Shown here: in pieces, positions 26,778 to 39,500 of the stretch
How the letters are laid out: the number at the start of each line of letters is the position of its first letter
Position numbering within the stretch: position 1 is the first letter of the stretch
Assembly (NCBI GenBank): GCA_963693085.1
Contig: OY856413.1
Coordinates: forward strand, 744,972,556 to 745,036,555
Reading direction: 5' to 3'
From: Alisma plantago-aquatica
Taxonomy: Eukaryota > Streptophyta > Magnoliopsida > Alismatales > Alismataceae
Length of the DNA stretch: 64,000 nucleotides
Position numbers and translations under genes: made by a program
Notes under the pieces: model-generated
What the model was told of the DNA's origin: nothing
The model's database searches: none
Seen by the model: only the letters and a program-made list of their open reading frames with translations

Positions 26778-27180
26778 ATGGTTGGGCAAGGCACGACGTC
26801 ATATGGTATACAGATCATGATATGGTCCTCAAAGGTTTGATGAGAAATTAATATGACATGAGGAGATGTTGGAATGGAGTATATACTGTACAGTCTTGGA
26901 GGGAGGTGTGTTGTGATTTTAGAAACATAACGAGGGTGTCTTACATATCTGTGACTAAGGTGCAAATTTGATGGTAGTACCTCAGGAGAGAGTTATTAGA
27001 GAAAATCATTTCCTTTCGGGAGATTTAGTGTCTCCTCAGCCATTGGTTGTGCAACACATTATTCCACATAACTTTGTGACAACTTGTCACACTTACCTCC
27101 CAGGAGTTGTAGAATACCTAAACAATGTTGAAAACAGCAATGATGCAGTTGTAGGATTAGGTGGTGAAGGCAACAAATGA
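26778..27180 (+). pseudogene. Myb/SANT-like domain copy 3, heavily decayed
   Basis: DNA from 26778 aligns base by base with copy 2 (starting ATGG-TTGGGCAAGGCA) and keeps the end of its frame (27100-27180, NNVENSND followed by GEGNK), but it has several stops and frame changes. Copies 2 and 3 form a tandem duplication with a period of about 630 bp. It is not functional. Confidence 0.6.
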
Positions 27181-27394
27181 ACTTGCAAAAATTGTTCACC
27201 ACCATTGGGGCATACTTTTTTTATTTTGTGCATTTGAAAACGTACTTGATCCGATGATTGTGAACACTACATGTTAATTATTGTGATAGTTTTTTATTAT
27301 TAGTATTTGCTCAAATGTGTATTTATTTATGTTTGTTCGCCAACTTTTATTTTTGTAATGCATATCAAAACATAATAAGTCCAATGATTATTTT

Positions 27395-27500
27395 AAAAAA
27401 AATGGCAATTCATTCATCCCGTCGCATGGGTTTGAACTCACGACCTCTCAGTCTTGCATCATCACTTTCACCACTGGGGTGCCACTTCATTGGCAAGTCC
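27395..27500 (-). mobile_element. Possible tRNA-derived SINE fragment
   Basis: On the minus strand the segment contains CCCCAGTGGTGAAAGTG and, about 30 bases later, GGTCGTGAGTTCAAACCCA. These resemble the RNA polymerase III A box and B box (GTTCAAACC) of a tRNA-derived SINE. It then runs into a T-rich tail at about 27395-27405. No flanking duplication is obvious. It could also be a chance tRNA-like match. Confidence 0.4.
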
Positions 27501-28290
27501 AATGATTATGAACTAGTACATGTTGAAGTTTATGTCAAATATACTAACTATTTGTTTCAATTTCTCTTAACTGTTTTTCTAATTTGTATAACTTATTGTC
27601 ATAATTACTTTGTTGTTATCATAATTTTCTCAAACTTCTAACTTATTTATAATGTTTATATGTCGAAGTCACTTTTAAAGTTGTGTTCAAAGTTTGAAAA
27701 GATGTTGATGTCACGTTTAATGATCAAGAAATATGTAAACAAAAAACTTTTGTTCAAGTGTTGTAAACCTTCCCAATATCATTCTCCACATTCACATGAG
27801 GATGCCACATATGCGAGCCAGGAACAAAGCAATGACCACTCACCATGTTCGTCATTTTTCATTATTGTTTGATTGGCCGAAAGATGACGTCAAACAACAG
27901 GACAAGATAACATTGCAAGAAGAGTGTCCCGTGTCGAGGGGCGAGTACATGAGGCCCTAAACTGGAAATTGGGACGGTCCTACCTGGGATCAACAAAAAC
28001 CTTCCTCTGCACTAAAGAATGGGCAGCACACTGCCTAGTCGCCATCTTAGACTATTTGTGGGTGTCTAGATCTAGTCAACCACCATGACATGTTGCCCAG
28101 GGCATGCCGCTCCTTTTTTGTCTACTCTCCCTTGGATCATGCCGCATTTACCCAGTATCTAGACATGATATTATTTTTTTTTCACATTTTAAGTTGTGAT
28201 CTAAACTATGTCATCTCTGTTTGTATGAAACAACTACTTATATGCCTATTTGAATTTCAATATGCATCTAATAATGTTTTGTTTATTTTA
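27501..28290. other. Region between the Harbinger remnants and element B
   Basis: Contains a 70-codon plus-strand frame at 27660-27872 with a basic Lys/Arg-rich start and His/Ser-rich end, and a further 84-codon frame at 28090-28344 that runs into the LTR. Neither matches a known family. The segment 27875-28140 is GC-richer and could be decayed coding sequence. Nothing more can be supported. Confidence 0.4.
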
Positions 28291-28295
28291 GTACC
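28291..28295. repeat. Target-site duplication of element B, left
   Basis: GTACC directly precedes the LTR at 28296 and is repeated directly after the other LTR at 44744-44748. A perfect 5-bp duplication is the usual product of LTR-retrotransposon integrase. Confidence 0.95.
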
Positions 28296-30120
28296 TGACC
28301 GGCCTAAATCGCGCGTCCTAAAATTGGAGGCGGATTTGAGGTAGTCAAGCTTTTACATTTATAAACCCGAATCCTTCTAGGCCCCCGCAACTTTGTTTAC
28401 GGGGTTGAAGTAGATATACAGGGTCGAACACAGGGACAAGGGGGTAGTGTTGAGAACACGGAATCGACACGCTACACTCCGGCAGGTATAAAGAGAAGTA
28501 AATTCCCGAAAAGGGAAGCAGTAAGATGTCACAAATAAAACGAAGAAAACTATCTCCAACTAGAGCTACTAGAAAGATTTAAGGTTTTAGTCATTTAGCA
28601 GTTTTTAGGGGTTTTCATGCAACATAAACAGGAAGATATTGCTCGAGCTAAAGCGAGGTACGAAGGATAAGACTCCGGTAAAACAAGCAGCGGTAGAACC
28701 AGTCCTGCACCCCTCCTCTCGAAGCGGGTACCTCTAACAAGGCATCAGCGCCCCTCTCGAGGTCACTGGACTAAAATTAGAGTGGAAAGGTCACTAAAGC
28801 AACTCCGTTCCAGGCACTCTCGTACTCTAGAATCAGACCAAACACTAGAGCCACAACACAACTCTCGAAGTTGTTGCGACGGGAAAACATGATTCGTTAG
28901 CTAAGCGAAACGCGATCCAAAACATGCAAGCTAGAGTTCGGATATCAAACATAGCAGTCATCCAATATTGTGCACCAAGCATAGAGCAACAAGTAATTAA
29001 GCATCTTCTATTTCCATAGACAAATAAAGGGTCTTAATTATAATGCATAAGTGAGGAATTAATTGACAGAAAGTAAATATAGGTGTCGCCTCCTTGATGT
29101 AGAAGGACGACATGGTGTTGTAGCTCTCCTGCCCGATATCGGTCAGAGGCCTAGCCCGATACGGAGGTGTCGGGCGGCACACCCTCTCAGGTGGCACGCA
29201 CCGACTGTCGACCGTATCGCTCAAGGACCCTGGCCGATACGCTCATGTCGGGCGGCACACCCTCTCGGACGGCACGCTCGACAAGCTAAGCGTATCAGTT
29301 TGATATCGTGTCGGGCTAAGAGCTACGCATTGTTGTTGTCAGGCACTTGTGTCGCTCATCCACGTCGGCCGATATCGGCCCGCAGTGTCGCCCGGGACGG
29401 CCCTAAGTGAACTGTCCCCTCCCTCTCGGGATGAGGAGAAGCTCACCTAGTGTCGCCCGAGACAAGCACTGGGGCACGACACGTATGCTCTCGCAGTCTC
29501 CTCGAAAGATAGCTCAACTCCCAACTGTTCGAATTCTAAAACTCTGAACTGTCCGAATTCTAAAACTCCGAACTATCTTTTCGGCTCCTTGTAGCTTCTA
29601 TTTATAGTCAGCTGGCCGGGAGGAGTTATGGTACTTGAAGCGCCACGTGGCCCCCTTAAGCGTCGGTCGATGGACGGCCGATACAGTTATAGCTCGGCGC
29701 GGAGGTGTCTGCTATCGGTCATGTGACGGGCGGCGCGTCTGCCAGTGGGTGGTTGTGTCGCCCGACAAGCTGGGTTGTCGGGGCGAGCCGGGCTCCCTGT
29801 CGGGTAGAAGGTGTGTCGTCCGTCAGCTTCTTCTCGCGCGGCACCTCTTTGTCGAGCGTCTTTGTGTCGCCCAGCCCCTGTCGGGCAGGGGTTGTATCGG
29901 GCATCAGGGAGGCCGAGACAGGCTTTGGACTTATTCATGGGCCGGAGCGGCCTTATTGCCCAAAATCGAGGAAAACTCTGTAAAAGATAGGAAAATTAGA
30001 TTAAGAGCATTGCTTGGCCAATTATTGTGAAAGTGCATACAAAAGAGAGGAAAATAGCGGAAAAGGGCAATTTTGATAACAGAAAAACAGTCTAAAATAT
30101 CACAAAATTTGGTGTTATCA
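28296..30120 (-). mobile_element. Element B, 3' LTR (Athila-type, minus orientation)
   Basis: This 1825-bp LTR starts TGACCGGCC and ends GGTGTTATCA in the plus reading. It is nearly identical to 42936-44743, with scattered substitutions and one small indel near 29190 (an extra CACACCCTCTCAGGTGG-like block here). On the minus strand, CTATAAATAG at 29606-29597 is a good TATA box. The GC-rich parts (29100-29500 and 29650-29930) carry many copies of CCCGATATCGGG and GTCGGGCGRCAC variants. It lies at the downstream end of the minus-strand element, next to a polypurine tract. Confidence 0.95.
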
Positions 30121-30134
30121 ACTCCCCCAAAATT
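30121..30134 (-). other. Element B polypurine tract
   Basis: On the minus strand AATTTTGGGGGAGT abuts the 3' LTR exactly. This position and composition are those of the second-strand primer of Ty3/gypsy elements, and the motif is typical of the Athila/Tat branch. Confidence 0.9.
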
Positions 30135-31235
30135 AGCGTTTTGATTGTCCTCAATCAATATTTAAACTATATTTTTGTGATGCTTCATTTTGCTCGGATA
30201 ATTTTCAGGCCAGGAGGTAAAACAAGTATAGTAATGCCTTTAGAGATAATGTTGCTTCACTGCAAACAAAAGACTATGTGTTTCCTTGCCTTATTATTTC
30301 AGTAAAAATTTTCTCTACAGCTTCAGCGAGACTTTGTTGTATGATTCCGAAGTTAGCTTACGCACCAAACAACTTTATTTTCGGGGTAGAAAGTTGTGTA
30401 AAGGGTAGGCTAAGGCTTTTTGGGTTTTTCATTCTTGTCTCCCATCAGTCCATCCAGGTAAGGGTCCGTTAACGGGCAAGTGGTCCCTGCAGTCCAAGCT
30501 AGTTGGCTTTAGAGCAGTGATTTCACATCCTACGTACCACTGCCCCGGATCTACCATGCCTAAAGATGGGTACTTTTGGAAAACAAGTGGTGTATATATA
30601 TTTTTTTCTTTTTCTTTTATTGGGCACAACTCTCATGCTTTTATTCACGCTCATAAGGCTTCTCTCTCTTTTGGGGATTTTTGTTGGGTAAGGGGGAACA
30701 AAGAGATTCCTACTGTTTGGGCAGTTTTTTCCTTCTCCATACTCGTCTCTTAACTGTTTGCGAGATTATTGTATTTTTGAAATTTTTGGCATGACAAAAC
30801 ATATTCTTTTGTTCGTTTGAAGCAGCATTATCAAAAAGACATAACAGGACTTGAGTCACATTCAGCACAAAGAAAATAAACTTTGCAAGCAGTTTGCATC
30901 AGGTTTTTACTAATATAGCGAGTTTGTACATGTGCGTGGGAACAAAATAAGAAAAATTTTCAAATTTTCAAAAATTTTTGGTATAAACATATATATGTAC
31001 ACATGATATTGGAAAGAACAAAAGGATAAAGAACAAAAGAATAAGGAATTTAAGTCAGAGAGATCATAAGATTTTTGTACCTCCCTCACTGGTACATGGT
31101 ACCCCCCCCCAAACTTACTCCACACTCTGTCCCCAGAGTTGTGAAGTAAATAAGGTGAGGTAATGTTTAATCCAGTGAGGTTGTGCCTGCATTAGATAGG
31201 AGTTCCCACATGTATTCTCCTCGTTTGTTGTGATA
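30135..31235 (-). other. Element B 3' non-coding region
   Basis: About 1.1 kb between the end of the Ulp1-type ORF and the polypurine tract. It is AT-rich, with T and C homopolymer runs (a run of nine C at about 31103-31111) and no ORF above 81 codons with recognisable content. No envelope-like reading frame is visible. Confidence 0.7.
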
Positions 31236-31923
31236 TCATGTGTTGTGGAGCTGGTCAGGCGTTGCTTCACTTGCCATCCATTCCAGGACGAAGATGCCGC
31301 AGTCGTTGGATAAAGGAATTTGCTGCGGACTGTGGTGGCAGAACTGGAGTTCGTGCCATTTGCCTCCCTGTATGTCTAGGAACGGTTCGATCATCTTTGA
31401 CACTTCGTCGTAATATTTTTGAACTAAGCGTTCGACGGGTGTCAAAGGTTCTGATGTACACGGCACGGGATGATTCTTGTTGATGTCCGAGCTGTTGTAG
31501 AAAATGCCTGCTCGTTGCCGAGTATACATCGCTAGGAGCGTCCAATGATTGTAATGCACAATAGGTAGCAAGATAATGCTTGCGACGCCGTCCTTCAATT
31601 CTTACAGGAACATCTTCTTTGCTCCTGTTTCGTCGGCGAGGCAGATATCGTTGAAAAGCAAAGGATGGGCTATATATGCATGTTCTAGATTTGGTTGTAT
31701 ATATTGGATGTAAGCGACTGCAACTGTTACAGCCAAGCACCCTCCTTCCTTCACCATGTCCCTTAGATCCTCTGCTAGGACTATGACATCTCCTGTTTGA
31801 AAAGCAACATCTGATGGGGTTGAGTCAGCAAGCTTCTTCTGGATGATGTTGACCTGCTCCAGTGTGAGAGTTGAACACGAAAAGCGGTCAAAATTTTTGA
31901 TCTGCCCTTCAGAAGCTTCGGGC
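31236..31923 (-). pseudogene. Element B ORF2, C-terminal Ulp1-type cysteine protease part
   Basis: This is the 3' part of a long ORF cut by solo LTR C; after taking out C and one target copy the frame is unchanged. It shows the order of a C48 (Ulp1/SENP-like) peptidase: HWTLLAMY with the catalytic His, FYNSSD where an Asp is usual and Asn stands here, then QQIPLSNDCGIFVLEWM with the oxyanion Gln and nucleophile Cys. Enzymes of this fold process or remove SUMO or other ubiquitin-like proteins in the nucleus. An in-frame TAA at 31602-31604 lies upstream of the His. The three core residues are intact or conservatively changed, so the domain has not drifted far. Ulp1-like domains are known as passengers in plant transposons, but here the ORF takes the place of pol in a gag-bearing LTR element. 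Confidence 0.85.
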
Positions 31924-31928
31924 AAAGC
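31924..31928. repeat. Target-site duplication of solo LTR C, left
   Basis: AAAGC precedes the LTR at 31929 and is repeated perfectly at 36561-36565. Confidence 0.95.
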
Positions 31929-34900
31929 TGTGGCATACAACTCATAAAAACATAATTAACTAATGCGGAAGCGTTTACTAAACAGCGGATTACCAAAAAT
32001 CACTAAAAAATTAAAACTTTTTGCAAAGAGATCCATTCACAGGAAAACCCCTTTCATTCAGAACCAAAGTAAAGCTTTACATCTTGGTTCATATATATAC
32101 ATCTCATGTACTTTTTCTTCTCGAGGAATGCAAACATTAACTACTTTGTCTTAACTATACACAGGTAGTATAAAACCCTCGAGGCATTAAGCCAAAATCT
32201 CGAAATCACTAACTACTACTCCGAGGACCTGAGAGTACAGAGACGACACATAGAACTCTATATACATCTGAACATGACATGACAGCCAATGTCTCCACCT
32301 GAGACTTCACTGCTGTCCCTGCTGCTGCTGTTGTTGTCCTTCACCTCCTGAAGGATTCTCGTCTCTTCGTCCGCGTCCACCTAAAAATGTGGTTCCCACG
32401 GGGGTGAGACAATTATAAAAATTGCCCCAGCGAGAGATATAACTATCCGCCAGAAACATTATTATTGCAACTTAAGAAGATAAATATGAACAGAGAAATC
32501 ATATTTATTTGACAGCAGGTAAATGTCTAATAGTTTAGAACATCATTCTATATCAGAAGCATTGCAGTTAAAATAGAATCAACATATCATTTATCCTTTA
32601 AGGAATATGAAGACCATGTATAACATCTATTCAAACTACAGAATCATTATCACTGCATTAACTTTCTTCAGACTTAGATCATATAACTAAAGCCTGGCAT
32701 TATCATTGTGGAGTCATGGCCCATAGCCACACTCTTTTCACAAGGTGTTGGGATCTCAATCCCTTATTTCAACACTGGGAATTCTCATCCCTTCACAATT
32801 TCAATGCACTAACATGTGATTCTAGGTAATTAAACCCTTAGCTCATCACCTGAGCATTGTTACCACATTCTCCAGCAATTAACACCTTTAGGTCATCTGA
32901 CCAAGATAAGCATGATACTTGTTATACAAGCATCCATCATGGCACTTGAGGCCCATCAACTCTCTTGCTACCTCTTATCGGGCACAAGGTATATTATGGC
33001 ACACAAGGCCCAATAAACAGATTCAAACTAATAGCACATCATAGCTCATACCTGGATATGCTCATCATCTCATGATACCTGCATGGTTAGCACATATGAT
33101 AGCAGCACATCAATTATCTATCATCACCATGCAAAAACAATCTATCATCACACATCTCATGTATCAATATTACCCTTAATCCTTTACCAGGATTAGGATT
33201 TCCATCACAAATCTCATGTATCAGTATTACCCTTAATCCTTTACTAGGATTAGGATTTCCATCACACATCTCATGTATCATATTCAAGTATGAATTCTAT
33301 TCTTTTATTAGGGAATTATGGTTTCACATACCATTTCCCTCCATTAGAATAGGGATTGCATATAGCATCACCCTTCATTAGGGTTTCATATCACATTGCC
33401 CATAATTAGGGTTTACTAATCATTCCCAATTAGGGTTTCTCATAGAATCACCCTCAATTAGGGCTTCACATGGATACACCTTCAATTAGGGTTTCATATG
33501 GATGCACCCTCAACTAGGGTTTGAGTTCAATAACCCTGTCAATTAGGGTTTATGTTCATGTTTAGGGTTTCATGATCTCTTTGCTTAAGGATCATAAACC
33601 TTAATCACCACATGAATCATATTCATGTATGAATTCATTCTATCAACTTCTTAACTTAATTAGGTCATATCAACTCTTCAGTCGAGTACATACAACTATG
33701 ATTAACATAGTGTATCAAGTCATTGATCCTATAAGCAATTAGGGATTCATCCCTTAATTAACACTTAATCACTTAGGTACTATTAGGGTTTCAACCTTTG
33801 TATCTTCATTGATTGTCATTACTAATCATCATTGGATCAGTAGTACATTCATCATCACATTGGACCTCCATTACATAAGGTATCCAAATGAATTAGGGTG
33901 TACTATTCATCCTAATTAGTGATTTCACATGTAGACAACCTCTTAATAGGGTTATACATGAAATCAACCTCAATTAGGGTTTACATCATGTATTGGATCC
34001 ATGCATTTGTTATGCATTAATGACTAGTACCATTAAAGGTATCTCCCACCTAATCACATTAGGTTTTCAAAAAGGTTTGATCCATTGGACCTTCAATGAC
34101 ATAAGGTATCCAATTGAATTAGGGTTTTCAATGTTGATTCCTTCAATCATTGAATTCATGGAACCAATCATCAATTGGACCTATACCCATACTTCAATTG
34201 AGTTTAAATAGGTCAACCTTCAACTGATTTGACCCTTAATTAACCCTCAATTGGTTATCAATTAGGGTTTGATTCAATTGGATTAGGGTTTGGAATCGAT
34301 GATCCTTCAATACTAATCAATGCAGAACTAGTTGCATTGAAACCATTGAACCATCATCCAAATTGGGTATGACCTGACCCCAAACGGTCTTGAGGTCGTT
34401 TGGATGACCTCCAAACGGCCTTGAGGTGATCCCCAAACGGTCTTGAACCCGTTTGGATGATCCCCAAATGGTCTTGAACTCGTTTGGGCTAATCAACCCA
34501 AAATCTCAACTTAACTCATTGGAATTTCAGCACTGTTTTCAATTAGGGTTTGCCTAATTGAATAGCCTTCAACTCACGATTCCTTGGGAGTTAACCCTTC
34601 AAATTTGGAGAGTCATTAACCAACATAATTATGAACAGGAATCCCAAACGGTCAACGTTTGGTCAACTCACTTAAACGGTCTTGAACCCGTTTTCCCAAG
34701 CAGGTCAAGTTAATCAGGTTGAAAATCAGCACTTAATTCAATTAGGTTTTCCTAATTGATTAGCCTTCAACCTATGATTCATTTTGAGTTAACCCCTCAA
34801 ATTTGGAGGGTTATCAACCAACATCATTATGAACAGGAATCCCAAACGGTCAACGCTTGGTCAACCATCTCAAACGGTCTTGAACCCGTTTGCCCAAACA

Positions 34901-36560
34901 GGTCAAGTTATTCAGGTTGAAAATCAGCACTTAATTCAATTCGATTTGTCTAATTGATTGGCCTTCAACCTATGATTCCTTTGGAGTTAACCCCTCAAAT
35001 TTGGAGGGTCATTAGCCTACATAATTAGGAACGAGATTCCCAAACGATCAACGCTTGGTCAACTCCTTCAAACGGGTTTGAACCCGTTTGCCACCAAACG
35101 GTTTGCAACCCGTTTGGTCACCAAACGGTTTTGGTGAAACCGTTTGGTCCCAACTTTTGAGATCGTTTGCTCCCAAGATATTTGGTGAGGTGCTGGCTTA
35201 TGATGATGTCATCATCATCTTCCTTCGTGCACCCAAGAACAGCAACCGTTCTTGATGGAATTTGCAGCAAGAAACAAAAGTGTATCAAATTGAAGAAATC
35301 AATCAACAAAGCATAGAAGATTGATGCAATAGCAATGTTTGAGGGTTTAAGTTATAAAAATCGCCTCCAATTGAGCTCCAAAGCTCCAAGATCACGCCAT
35401 TAATGGTGGATGAAGCTCTAGCAACTCCCCCTAGGCTCGTCCTCAAGCTTTTGATTGCAAAAGTTGGCTAGGGTTGAAGAGGAGATCGAAATAAGAAGGA
35501 ATCCATAATTTATTTTCGATTTCCTCCATGAAATCAAGGAGAACGAAGGTCAAGAGCTTACCAACAGGTAGGGAGTCGTCCTCCTGCTCCTCTCTAGCTC
35601 CTTGGTCGGTTTTGCAAGCAAAGGAAAGAAGAAAATCCGAAATAGCCTTTCATTTGGCTTGAAAAAGGCACTTTTATAAGGAAATTGATGAGAGAGAAAA
35701 TGCATTATTAAAATGCATTAAATTCCAAAAATATGGCCGCATCTTCCCCCTCAAATCCCTTAAGGACGAGGCACCTTCATTTGCCTTTAATTATCCTTCA
35801 TTATCCTTAATTTAAAGAAAAGCAAATTAAGCACCTTAATGCTTATTATATTAATATCCATATGTGAGTGGGTTTTCTTTTTCTTATAATAAGGTGAGTG
35901 GAATTTCACCTACTTAGGATATTTTCATTCCTTATCGTGGAAAATGAACGTCCATCCTTATTCAAAATCAACCAATAAAAGTTTGGTTGAAGACCCTTTA
36001 ATTAATACATTCATTTTTGCCCTAAATTGAATTAGGGTTTCACTTAGGATTAAATCTTGATTATTTTAATGTCAAGATTCTCTCTCCTCCAAGATAATTC
36101 AAATGAGGTGCCCTTCTCATTTTCTTTGCTCTACTTGATGCCAAATATTATTAGGGACCTTATTGAAGTGGTAATTTGCATATTGAACCCTAGGTTTTGG
36201 GTAAATTGCACTTTACACCAAAACTGGGTTTTAATGCACAACATTACTTTACAAGCTTAATCTTGGTGCCCTTGCTTGTGAAAACCATACCACTACATCA
36301 TATTCATTCTTATGATGTCTCAATATCAGAGGAACATCTTATATTGCAACATTTGCAATTTAACCCCTCAACTTGGGTAATTTGCACTTTGGTCCAAAAT
36401 AAGCAAACATTGCTTCAACATTGTTCAAACAGGACCAAAATTGAAACATAAGTTTCTCATAAGCCCTAATTACTTTTCCCAAGATAAAATTAAGAATCTA
36501 CTTAACCTTATTAGGCAAAACATCTAGGGTTAAATCATAACCCAGGTCAGGGATGTTACA
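31929..36560 (-). mobile_element. Solo LTR C (same broad family as A and E), minus orientation
   Basis: A 4632-bp LTR with TG...CA ends (plus reading TGTGGCATAC...GATGTTACA), flanked by the AAAGC duplication and with no internal region. It is a solo LTR left by recombination between two LTRs. It shares many blocks with LTRs A and E: CCCCAGCGAGAGATATAAC near 32430, CATCTCATGATACCTGCATG near 33070, scattered TTAGGGTTT motifs, AAACGGTCTTGA-type half-sites at 34380-35165, a minus-strand TATA (CTTATAAAAG, 35680-35671) and a splice-donor-like TTG|GTAAGCTC (35566-35555). It lacks the amplified 28-bp minisatellite of A; only a few degenerate TTAGGGTTT-containing repeats occur at 33170-33560. It interrupts the Ulp1-type ORF. 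Confidence 0.93.
34378..35165. repeat. AAACGGT/ACCGTTT half-site cluster in solo LTR C
   Basis: Repeated AAACGGTCTTGAACCCGTTTGG-like units and a roughly 230-bp duplication carrying TCCCAAACGGTCAACG (near 34640, 34840 and, decayed, 35040). The half-sites match those of LTRs A and E, although the surrounding sequence differs. Confidence 0.8.
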
Positions 36561-39500
36561 AAAGCGGTGGCTTCCTCCCCATGCACTTTCTTCAGAATTG
36601 CTAGCTGCTTGCCCGCCCCATGAATTTCGGTTGCTATCTCTTCTTCTTTTTCTTCTGGGCTGCTGGATCGAGAAGAATCTTCTTCTACATCATTGTCCAG
36701 CAGCTGCTCCGGCACACCTGCGTCCCGGAAATAGCGCTTGTCCTTGATTAGGAGCATGGCGTAGATGCCCCTGCGCTGATACAAGGACATGCCTCTTAGG
36801 AGTCCTAAGTTTCCGAATGAGTTGAGCATTTCAATGGCACCCAAGACGGCGATAGCGCTGTTTCCGCTCCCCTCTTCTGCCTGTTCGGGGAGGTTTTTGA
36901 TAGCGAAGTAGTTCCAAGGTCCTTGGAGACGTTGGATTCCTTGCTTTAAAGCTCGTAGAAGGCGTATTGGCAGGCGTTTCAACTGTCTGTCTTTCGGGCG
37001 GCAGAAAATACCCCCGGAGCGTGGTACTTCATCATTGCTGCAACACAGCAGTTGGACGTCGCAGTTTCTGATGTCCGCCACACAGAGAAACCACACGTTG
37101 CGATGCTTGTACGGGGCCAACACCAGATTTGGTCTATGCTCTCCAACGTATTGTAGCATGTCGACCACCGCACGGGTGTCTTGATCTCCCTTCATCAGCC
37201 TTCTTGCCAAGGTCGGGGTGGTTGTGTATATTTGTCTCCGACCTATCCTACTGTCGATCTTCTCTATTATTGCGTTCTCCAGGACCCTGAACACTCATTT
37301 GTCGACGACAGCCGGCGTGCGGAACATCTTTAGAAGATCTCCCCGTCGTAGGGAGAGGTAGCAGTCGCTCCAGACGACGTCTTTTTCATTGGCCTGCGAC
37401 ATTAAGACCTTATTCAGCAGCTTCTGGTCTCTGATCGTCAGGTTCCCGATGGCTCTTCTATCGAAGTCGGCCATCTCAAAGGAGGGTATCTCAGACGGCT
37501 CGCGGAATTTGTCCGCAAATGAGCGCTTTCCTCGGGGTGGATGTCTATTATTCACTGTGTAGACATCCCCCACCTCCCCCTCGGACTCATCAGACGAGTC
37601 TTTCCCGATGCTGATGTCTGCGCCATCATCTTCAACTTCATCCAGGGGGATGGAGACGTTAGCATCTCCCAAACCCAAAGAGCTCTCCTGTCTGCAGGTA
37701 GACCCTTCGGCAGATCCTTGTTGTGTCCCGTCCTCGGGCGTTGATGATCGCCCGCTAGAGGAGGAGAATGGGGACGCCGTTCCCGAGGGAGAACCTGAAG
37801 GAGAGGGACTAGGGCTCCGGCTGGGAGGTGACGGCGACCATCTCGGCTGCCTTCGGCGCGGATGGTCGTCACTTCTGTCCATCCTCTCCTCGAGCATGTC
37901 AAGCCGTTGGAGAACTTGCTACATTGTTGCATTTAAGGCCTCTAGTCCGTCGGGTATGCTCGCTAGAGCCAGAAGCTCGCTCTCTTGGCTGTTCAGCCTG
38001 ATCTCGTAGTTGTCCTGCTTGTCTTGAAAAGATGCAAGTTTGCGGGTCAGGGAAATGCAAGTAGCAGAGTTGATGGTTGTTACCTCCCGCAGATCGTCGA
38101 GTTCGTTTCCGAGCATCTTTCCGAGTGATAGAGGGGGTCCGGTGGATCTCCCTTCCGTCCTCGCGACATTTAGCCCGCGTGAAGGTCCACCCGGAGAGGT
38201 AGAATCTATGAAAATCGTTCGCGAACCAGATGCCGCCAGGCGGGGAGTCGGCGCTTTCTCAGATGCTGTCGCCTTGCCTTCTCTTCTGATTGGGGATGGC
38301 CGCGGTGAGGGCGGACTTTGCTCCACCTCTGCACTATCGGCGATCTCCTCGACTGCTGCAGGAGGGGACTTTGGCGGCAGGGATGGTGTTCTTTCGAGTT
38401 CCCTCATGATCTCGTCGAACATCACGTTGTTGTTGCCCCGCTGAAGCCCCTCTCCCGCCTCTGCAGTTTTAGAAACACGGATGGGAACTGCGGCCATCTC
38501 TTCCGCGGCAGATCCCGAAGTTTCCGTCCCGGTGACCTCAACAATCACCGGCTCTTTCTCAGCCACTACTGTCGTTGTTGGTGCGGTGGCTGGTATGGTT
38601 GGAGCGACGACAGCTTGATCAGCTGTTGTCGCCGGCAGTTCTGGGGCTGGTCTCTCTGTGGCCCTGATCGTGGTGGCGGTAGCCGTGTTATTAGCTATAG
38701 CTTCGATCTCGGCGGTGGTGAAGACCAACTTCTCCTTGTCGTAGTTGGCACAGCGAGGAAGGGGAAGAAGTATGTCCGTCCTTGAAAACTTGTAGAAGAA
38801 ACTTCCCCTCTCCTTCCTGATGATGTTGGTCCTCATCAGATATTTGGTGTCAAACACCTCATCGCCTTGCGTTCTAGTATGGCTGCGCGGTTCGGACGGG
38901 TACCCGAGTCCTGTTGCGATGAGGTTGATAATGCCGCCCATACAGTACTCCTTAGTGGCTTCCTTCATTGGATGCAACCTGTTCAGCAAGAACCGACCAA
39001 GGTTGATCACTCGGTCCTCCATAATATGCCACATGACGTGGAGCTCTTCCGTGTAGATGCTGCTGGATTCGTTCTTGCTGAACAGCAAGCATGCCACCAG
39101 CTTGTGCACGATCCTCCAGAAGTAGGAGTGCACTGCCACGACCTTTGCTCCCGGCTTAAACAAAGATTCGCCGGTAAGCCTGCTCCAAAACTCCACGGGA
39201 TTGAACCCGTCTTCCTCGGTGATCCTCTCACCGTTGTCCATCCGATTCTTCTCTTCCTCACTGGAAGAGAAGATCTCGTTTAAGAGCTTCTCGGAGATGG
39301 TGTGCTCTGAATTGTACAGTCGGGCCTGTAGTCTGTCTGGCCCGCCGAATTTTCCTTTCTCTGCTGTTGAATTCCTCACCCGGCGGAGAGAGGACATGAA
39401 TTCCATGGTCAGCTTGGTGTACGAAGAAGTTTGGCTGAAGCAGATCTTCTTTAGTCCTGCCGCCGCAAGGACGCTCTTCAGCCTCTTCACGATCTCAAGC

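Noticed and set aside
29635..30030. 131-codon frame in the left LTR of B, with a near-identical partner at 44270-44632
   Set aside because: Apparent conservation only reflects that the two LTRs are copies of each other. The sequence is repeat-rich and lies in the LTR upstream of the TATA box.
37608..39283. Several plus-strand frames of 130-155 codons opposite ORF2 of element B
   Set aside because: They are shadows of the long minus-strand ORF2, with no domain of their own.
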